Shown here in pieces: positions 57,555 to 64,000 of a stretch of 64,000 bases of DNA. Source of the DNA: Gambelia wislizenii. Taxonomy: Eukaryota; Chordata; Lepidosauria; Squamata; Crotaphytidae. The translations under genes were made by a program, and so were the position numbers. The stretch is from contig JAUMIR010000001.1 of NCBI GenBank assembly GCA_030847615.1, positions 159,685,001-159,749,000 of the forward strand. Reading direction: 5' to 3'. The first letter of the stretch is position 1, and each line of letters begins with the position of its first letter. The notes beneath the pieces are model-generated. The model did no database searches and was not told where the DNA came from. It saw only the letters and a list, made by a program, of their open reading frames with translations.

Positions 57555-58553
57555 CTATTTGTTCTTCCTCATTAATTACTTGGCCACAGGTGTCCCACTT
57601 TTCATCTGGGAAATATCAGAGCGTACGCCATATTGGTTAAAACCAACACAACATGTTCCCCCATTCTTGCTTCTGTTGAGGTTCCTTCCTGACTAGGATG
57701 AAATAGCCTATGAAAATGGAGCCCATTTTCTATTTCAAAATTGCCTTCAAATAGAAAGCAAGTTCCCCCTACTAACCAGTCATGGTGTAAGGCCTATTAC
57801 ACTTTCATCTATCAGGCTAGAAAAGGTTATTGATACAGATATGCTGACAGGGCTTTCTATGTTACTGTGAGATGATGCCTGTGGTTAGAACCATGATCCA
57901 ATCTGCTATAAAGTAGAATCTGGCACATCAAACCTGACATATGGCGGCTGTTCCTTTTCAGACACATATTTTACCTCTTTCACTCCTCTGATTCGTGACA
58001 GCTTCTGTTTTGCTCTGGAATGTGTCAACAGAGGCTTGTTTAATGCAGATTTAATGTGTATGGGGAAGCTACAGGGGTGCTTTGACTATCTATTTTAGGT
58101 GTTAGGCTGTAATGAGGAAGTTAAATGTGAAATGACAACAGAAAATTATTTCTGCAAAATGAGAAAGTAAGCTAAAGGGTCTATTGACATAACTGAGAAG
58201 GCGCTTTCCCAGACTTCCTTATAAATAATCCACAGTAGCCCAATACACCCTAACAGAAAATAGGCTAAATTAATTCCTGCTGTTACTCTTACAGGCTCAA
58301 GGGAATTTTACCAGACAGTAATAAATTGTAACCTTTAGAAATTGTCACAGGCATACGGACTAAATATAATTTTCCTTCTCTATATTTTTGTGTCTTGAAA
58401 TAGAATGGTTATGACTTTATAGGGTTATATGCTGCCATTCAATTCTGTTTAATCATTGTAATAGATCCCTTATAACCTTATTCAGTGTATCAGAAACACC
58501 AAGAAGAAGTCCATTGACTCCAATAGCAAGTCAATAAATTGTTCCCTGAAGAT
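57555..58553. other. no gene recognised
   Basis: AT-rich with no recognised family and only short open frames. Confidence 0.5.
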
Positions 58554-58556
58554 TAA

Positions 58557-59195
58557 GGGCCCATCTTGATGGTGAAAATAATCCTTTTAGAATTTGCTTG
58601 TAATCCTACCTATCTCAATGGGATCGCACATAATTCTGCCATATTTAGAAGGAGTGGGGCCAAAACCACCATAAACCATGAGGGGAAAGCCCTTGGGGCT
58701 TTTCTGAAGTTTATAAAAATCTCTGAGGGGAATGTGCATGATCGATCATTAGGACAGGTGATCGAATTTATTCGCACAGCCCCAGAAAAGTGGAAGTAGA
58801 AAGCTGGTTGGCTGGATGGGAGCAGGGGTCGGGCTTCCTAACAAAGCACCCTGGAACCACCATCTTGATTTTTCCCTTAGCAATTGTGTGCTAAAGCAAC
58901 AAAACAGCCTTTTTTCTTTTTAAAATGTTTATCTAAGTGGAATATTGCATTATCACCCTTTTGCACCTTAGTTATGCCTTTTTTAAAAAATATTGTTCAG
59001 CGGCAGCAGCTGGCAAAAACAAAAACATGAATCGCAGCCGCCATCTTGAATTGTAGGCATGCCCGTTGGGACAGAAAAAGCGGCTAGCCTCACAAGACTG
59101 CGATTTTGCCAAACACAATTAAGACAAGTCAATCCTGCTTCAAATTTGCATGAGTACGGATCAATCCACATTTTCCCCCTCATATACATGGTCCC
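58557..59195. mobile_element. Harbinger-like MITE related to 18994-19615
   Basis: Ends GGGCCCATCTTGATGGTG and, reversed, GGGACCATGTATATGAGGGG. The left third aligns to the right third of 18994-19615 reversed. Both give a short peptide sharing FRR, HN and SEGN positions only because the DNA is homologous. Flanks TAA and TGA are a partial duplication. Confidence 0.7.
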
Positions 59196-59435
59196 TGAGA
59201 GATATTGGCTTGGATCCTGATTTTTTTTTCTTGCTGGTGGGAATATTTGCTAAGTGCAATTCCTCTCACAGATGTTCCCACCACCAGGTGACATTCAGAG
59301 ACCCCCTCCTTCTTTTGGCAGCCTCTTGTGCCTTCAAAATTTCCTCTAGAGGTGATCTTTAGAAATGTTGGGAGGAGGAGATGTCTGCAGGCAAGGGGAA
59401 TTGGTGGATATTATTGGGGGAAGGTTTACCTATGG

Positions 59436-59571
59436 CAGTGGTTCTCAACCTTTGGGCTTCAAGATATTTTGGACTTCAGCTTCCAAACTCCAACATCATC
59501 GGCCATGCTGACAGAGATTTCTGGGAATTGAAGTGTGAAACAAGTGGAAGATCAAAGGTTGAGAAACCATG
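59436..59571. mobile_element. short hAT-like MITE with perfect TSD
   Basis: Ends CAGTGGTTCTCAACCTTTGG and, reversed, CATGGTTTCTCAACCTTTGA. A perfect ACCTATGG duplication lies at 59428-59435 and 59572-59579. Only 136 bp long, and different in the interior from the two larger hAT-like copies. Confidence 0.88.
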
Positions 59572-59579
59572 ACCTATGG

Positions 59580-60364
59580 GATACCAATGCTTGATCTCTG
59601 GAAACAAGAAGAGTTACTTCCATTCATAGATTAAGATCCAAGCCATAAATTTATGTGTTTCTAAAATGTTATCAGATCTTGGAAAAGCCGATTATGAGGT
59701 CTATGATTGCCCTAATCCCCCACCAGCATGGATATCCTTCATATCCTTCAGTGTCAGTTGAGCAGCTAAATGTAGCTATGATTGTCACAACCTAATTTTT
59801 AGATAAGAGACACAACTTAGAGGATAGAGTGCTAGATGGCAGGTTCATCAGATATTTTCTGCAGAGCACTAGGGCACTAAATGTAAGTCTTGTTAGCAAT
59901 GAGAATAATAACTCCATAAATGTCTGAGGAATTATAAAGGCATAGTCTAGCAATTTATTTATTTACCATGACTGGCATCCTTTTAGATAAGATGTCATAA
60001 GTGAGACTTAAGACATTACAAATGCTTCCTATTCTCATTTGTGATTGGGGCACTATTGCTGTGGCTGCAAATGGCTACGAAACCCATCTTAAAAGCCAGT
60101 TAGTGATCCAAGTGACAGAGGTCTGTGAGACTGGCAAGCAGGATGCTGCAAGATGACATAGCCAGACCCTTCTCACTAGCAAGTGATGCTGTTATGAAGA
60201 GTTGTGACAGGACTCCACAGGGGATCTGCTTCTGCTCCTCACAGAATCACTCACTGGCAGGAGGCTGATCACATCATCCTACAGCAGTTAACTTGCCAGC
60301 ACCACTGACCTCAGTCACTTGGAATCACTAACTGGCTTTTAAGGTGGGTTCCAGGGGTTGGATT
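59580..60364. other. no gene recognised
   Basis: No coding region or family recognised. Confidence 0.5.
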
Positions 60365-60369
60365 GGAGA

Positions 60370-60590
60370 TATCATGCTACACTGTTATAGTGTTGTTATG
60401 CCACTTTAACTTCTCTGGCTGCCTCCTGTGGAATTCTGGGGTTTGTTGTTTAGTGAGGCCTAAGAGCTCTCTGGCTGAGAGTTCTCAATGCCCCCTCCCT
60501 AAACTGCAAATCCCAGAATTCCACAGAAGCAGCCAGAACAGTTGAAGTAGAATAATAGTGCTATAGCTGTATAGTGTGATATTGTCAGAA
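60370..60590. mobile_element. palindromic MITE
   Basis: Ends CATGCTACACTGTTATAGTG and, reversed, CACACTATACAGCTATAGCA. Arms carry 'ggctgcctcctgtggaattctg' and, inverted, 'cagaattccacagaagcagcc'. Closest to 33163-33368. Confidence 0.8.
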
Positions 60591-60816
60591 GTGTGTGTGA
60601 TGCAGGATCTTGGATTATATTTTTATGGCACTTTTCAGTTATCCCATTTACAAAGTGGCTCACAATATTAAAAACAAAGCACCATCCATAATAGCAATGA
60701 AACCAATGACGTCTAAAACAATTCAACATTCAACAGACCAAAAGTAGTGAGATTAATCCTTAATCAAACCCAGCAAAGAGACAATTGGCTTTCAAAGAAG
60801 TAACACAGACGTGGTC

Positions 60817-60932
60817 AAACTGCAACCCTCCAGAGGTTGTTGGACTGCAACTCCCGTCAACCCTACCCAGTACAGTCAATATTAAGAAATACTGGGAGTT
60901 GCAGTCTAGTGACATCTGGAGGGCCACACTTT
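60817..60932. mobile_element. short palindromic MITE
   Basis: About 115 bp, with arms 'ccctccagaggttgttggactgcaactccc' and, inverted, 'gggagttgcagtctagtgacatctggaggg'. A decayed relative is at 56330-56412. No coding capacity. Confidence 0.75.
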
Positions 60933-60934
60933 GT

Positions 60935-61588
60935 CTATCCTAACCTACCACAACAATCTTTTTACATATCTTTGTAACCATGTAAGTATCAAGAAAATAA
61001 AACTCAGGCAACTTTATTTTCATGACCTATGGACATGGGGCAACAACTAAAAAGGCCATTCTCCTAGTGAATGCTCATCTTGCATTCCCCAAAAGGAAGT
61101 ACACACATCAGGAATTCATAAGCAGATCTTATGCAGGGTTGGGTTAGGGCACATGGGATAACATACACCAAGAGGTATTCAGGATCCACAGTATCAAGAA
61201 CTAAGTCAAAGCCAGAACCTAGACTTATGAATGGAAACTTACTGACAGCACCAATAACACTGTAAAACACAAAGAAAATAGCTGGTGCCATGAATCAGAC
61301 TGTCTCTGCCAAATCGGGACAGTTGGAATGTATCATTTCTAAATAGTTTTTAAGGACAGCTACATGTGAAATGCATTAGAGCATTCTGATTTGGAAGTCA
61401 TCAGGTCATGAATAACACTAGGTAGATCCCTACAATTCAATAGTTGAATGCAACTTCTCTTCTGCCAGTGGCAACATGGAATTAGACCATCAAATGTGTC
61501 CTCTTGTATTTATTTTAACTCTTCCTCCCGCTGCATCCTCTCTAGCAGTTTCTCAGAATACTACTTCAATGGAAGAAATCATATAGGG
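60935..61588. other. no gene recognised
   Basis: A short block near 61293-61330 ('gtctctgccaaatcgggacagttgga') is the reverse of the start of the unnamed repeat at 14414 and 49945. The remainder is unrecognised. Confidence 0.45.
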
Positions 61589-61808
61589 TGCATCTACACT
61601 GTAGAAATAATGCAGTTTAGTGCCACTTTAACTGTCATGGCTCCATCCTACAGAATCTGGGATTTGTAGTTTTGTGAGGCACCATCACTCTCTGACAGAG
61701 AAGGCTAAATACTTTGTAAAACTACAAATCCCAGGATTCCATAGGATGGTGCTATAACACTTAAAAGTGGTGTCAAATGGCATTATTTCTACAGTGTAGA
61801 TGCATCCA
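61589..61808. mobile_element. palindromic MITE
   Basis: Ends GTGCATCTACACTGTAGAAA and, reversed, GGATGCATCTACACTGTAGA. Arms are well preserved, including 'gggatttgtagttttgtgaggc' and, inverted, 'gtaaaactacaaatcccaggat'. One of the best preserved copies in the window. Confidence 0.85.
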
Positions 61809-62938
61809 TAATCATATAAACTGTCTTGTCCAGCAGTTTATTCCAGAAGTCAACCAAGGCAGCAGCAAAATTGTTGTAGAGTTGCCTGAAAATTCCTTGG
61901 GGCACACAAAAACAACATAGGCTCCACTAGCCTCCAAGGACGAGCCATCTAGATGGCTCTTTCACCTCTGCAGAAAGTGATGGGGGAATCCATGACTCCA
62001 AATCTTCTTGGTACCCTTTTATGTTTAAGTGTTTATTTGTGCATTTCTTTGGTTATTTATTTGTTTTTAGTGTTTTAAAGTGCAGTTGCGTCTTCTTGCA
62101 AGAACAGCTGAAATCTTGCCCATGCAAAATCATGGAAGTAAGAGGAATTTTATCTTAAAGGCACATGCGCTGGCCAGCAGGAGGCATTAATATTTTGTCA
62201 TTAGAAGGCAATGCGAACACAAGTGTTACTTTAGTGCAAGCTGAAATCCTGTTCTTAAACCATTAGTAGTGGTCATGTGATAATACCATGGCGGTAGTGT
62301 TGCATGATTACTGTGACATGTGACATGTGACAATTACTGTAATCATGCCACTATGTTTCTGCTTTCCTCAACCACGGAATTACAGTATTTTTAGATGCTA
62401 GTCTGATAAAGTCCACAGACTACTTGTGAACTTCTCTGTCAATTCCAGAAACATCATTCTATCCTATTATGCCTAGCAGGTGCTATCACTGAGGAACGGG
62501 TGCTGTGTTCTTGTCTTCTGACCAGGTGCTATCATTAGGGGCAGTTCACATATTTGGATACATAGGGAGAGGCTTCCCACTCTCACTCCCAACTTCCACA
62601 ATTGACAAGGGATTTAGGCAGGTGCACTACTATATTTGCTGCCCTTCAGCCAGGATTCCATGTCTTCACTTTATCCTCTTCCTTTTAAAAAAGAAATATC
62701 ACATGCTCACGTTGCTCTCACATACATATAATGTTCCGGACAGAGATCTTGGGATGGAGGTGCTACTTTGGGAGGCAAAGCTCTGCCTCTTGGCCAACAC
62801 TGGTTCCCCAGAACCTGCTGGAATGGCTTTTTCTGGTTAATATTAACAAATATGGGGATATTTTTTGAATGATCAGAACTTGTTGCCAATACTTAGGAGT
62901 CTTCTCACTTGTAGATAGATTGTATACATAGGATGTTG
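61809..62938. other. no gene recognised
   Basis: No family recognised. A short tandem 'gtgacatgt' run lies at 62310-62332. Confidence 0.5.
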
Positions 62939-63385
62939 TACAGTACCACCCCTGTATCCACTAATTCACCAACCACTGATTCAATTATCTGCGTTTGGTG
63001 ATGGAGGGGCAAAGGGAGGGGGAGGAGAGATCTTACCTCCCCCTTCCTTCTCCCAGGAGGACTCCAGTGGCGGTGGCGGTGTTGATGGAGGAATGGCTGC
63101 TCTCCCTTACCCATTGCCCGGCAGCAGCAGTGGTGGCAACGGCAGCATGGCTCAGCCTGGGAGAAAGCCCTCTGCCTCTCCCGCTTCCTCCGTTTTGCTG
63201 ACACCCCCCCCCAGCAGCACTGGCAGCAGGGGAAGGGAGAGGAGGAGACCTCACCTCCATTCTCCCTTCCCCCAGAAGGGGGCCTGTGGTGGCAGCGGGG
63301 TGGTGGTGGGTGGCATTCGCTATCATCTGCAGATTTCAGTATGTGGGGGGGGGACCAATCTCCCACAAATATGGGGGTGCTAAAG
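62939..63385. mobile_element. Tigger/pogo-like MITE, GC-rich interior
   Basis: The left end (CAGTACCACCCCTGTATCC, then 'ttcaattatctgcg') and right end ('catctgcagatttcagtatg', then 'acaaatatgggggtgcta') match the Tigger pattern of end plus an inner 'atctgcgg' block. The interior (63005-63300) is rich in GGC and CCG units. Open frames on both strands here are low complexity. Confidence 0.6.
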
Positions 63386-64000
63386 TATTGTACTTTTACA
63401 TCTTAGCAGGAATGGAGAAGAGAGAAACTATAAGGAGAGGTTTAACTTTGAATCCTTGTATTTGTTGTTCATGCTTATGTCTGAGTACTCCAGCCTTTGC
63501 TATTTGTGAGCAGGTATGTATGTGTGTGTGTGTATGTGTATATGTAGTCTGATTGTCACTATTACTTCTGAGCAAGCATTGTGATTGCAGAGTGGTGCTT
63601 ATAAGAATTTCATAAAAAGGTGCATTTTGGAGGCTGAGAATTGTTTTGGTGTTATACTGTGCTGATTCCACCCCCTTTTTTTCTCCTCTCACTGCTTTGC
63701 ACGCACGATCATGCCTTGACTGTGCTTACATTTCACTTTGAGCAATTGGTTGTTGTTACTTTTTCTGTGTAATGTGTTACTACAACAAATAGCAGACAAA
63801 TTTGATTGCAATGGAGTACATTAGTATAGTGCTGAGATCAAACCCAAATTCTTGACACAATCATGCCTTCTATGAAGTGAGTTTTCTTTGCTTTTGAGCT
63901 TCATTTGTTTCATCTTATACATTTAATTTATTTTCATTTTTAACACTGGGCAAATTACTACATGAAGCACAAATTCTGTTTAGTGTTGCTGCAAGACAGA
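63386..64000. other. no gene; (TG)n run
   Basis: An imperfect (TG)n microsatellite lies at about 63511-63547. Nothing else is recognised. Confidence 0.6.

Noticed and set aside
58566..58799. Small protein conserved between 19.4-19.6 kb and 58.6-58.8 kb
   Set aside because: The similarity comes from homologous MITE DNA; no start-site context, splice signals or known domain support a gene.
62905..63383. Overlapping open frames on both strands in GC-rich DNA
   Set aside because: Low-complexity Gly/Ala/Ser- and Pro/His/Arg-rich products inside a Tigger-like MITE interior.

Overview
The window looks like intergenic or intronic DNA from a squamate reptile (lizard or snake). I recognise no host protein-coding exon. 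The diagnosis rests on the mixture of repeats: BovB/RTE, L1, L2-type and CR1 LINEs, a Penelope-like fragment, tRNA-derived SINEs with MIR-like cores, and an unusually rich set of short DNA transposons (PIF/Harbinger-like with 3-bp target duplications, hAT-like with 8-bp duplications, Tigger/pogo-like at TA). The squamate assignment is inference from composition, not from a marker gene.

Layout. 1-3.0 kb: tRNA SINEs, then a three-layer nest (Tigger-like MITE, a reversed copy of itself, an L2-type LINE end). 3.3-4.9 kb: a MIR-like SINE split by a 1.08-kb Harbinger-like MITE. 6.7-9.7 kb: L2-type fragment with a MITE, then a CR1 split by another MITE, then a SINE. 9.9-13.7 kb: two more MITEs of one family and purine-rich low-complexity DNA. 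16.5-18.2 kb: hAT MITE and a truncated LINE. 18.4-21.7 kb: degraded near full-length BovB on the minus strand, split by a Harbinger-like MITE. 25.7-26.2 kb: L2-type end with a MITE. 27.9-28.2 kb: near-perfect 329-bp palindrome. 28.7-32.1 kb: 5'-truncated L1 with a nested L1 tail. 32.7-33.5 kb: MITE within MITE. 34.4-35.1 kb: Penelope-like fragment. 36.2-44.5 kb: the centrepiece, below. 45.6-46.4 kb: third copy of the truncated LINE. 48.0-49.8 kb: L1 end containing a second palindrome. 51-64 kb: hAT, Tigger-like, Harbinger-like and palindromic MITEs in otherwise featureless DNA.

Centrepiece. Positions 36168-44468 form an 8.3-kb Harbinger-like transposon with matching ends and a 3-bp AAG duplication. 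It carries a HARBI1-like DDE transposase remnant (minus strand) and two different Myb/SANT-like (trihelix-type) DNA-binding genes, one on each strand, each with recognisable introns. Known Harbinger elements generally pair one transposase with one Myb-like protein that assists nuclear import and end recognition; a second Myb-like gene is unusual. A later LINE insertion (38473-40606, 7-bp duplication) splits it. The 1.08-kb MITE at 3360-4439 shares about 200 bp at each end with it, so the window holds both an autonomous-type element and a dependent one. All coding copies carry frameshifts or stops, so they read as fossils.
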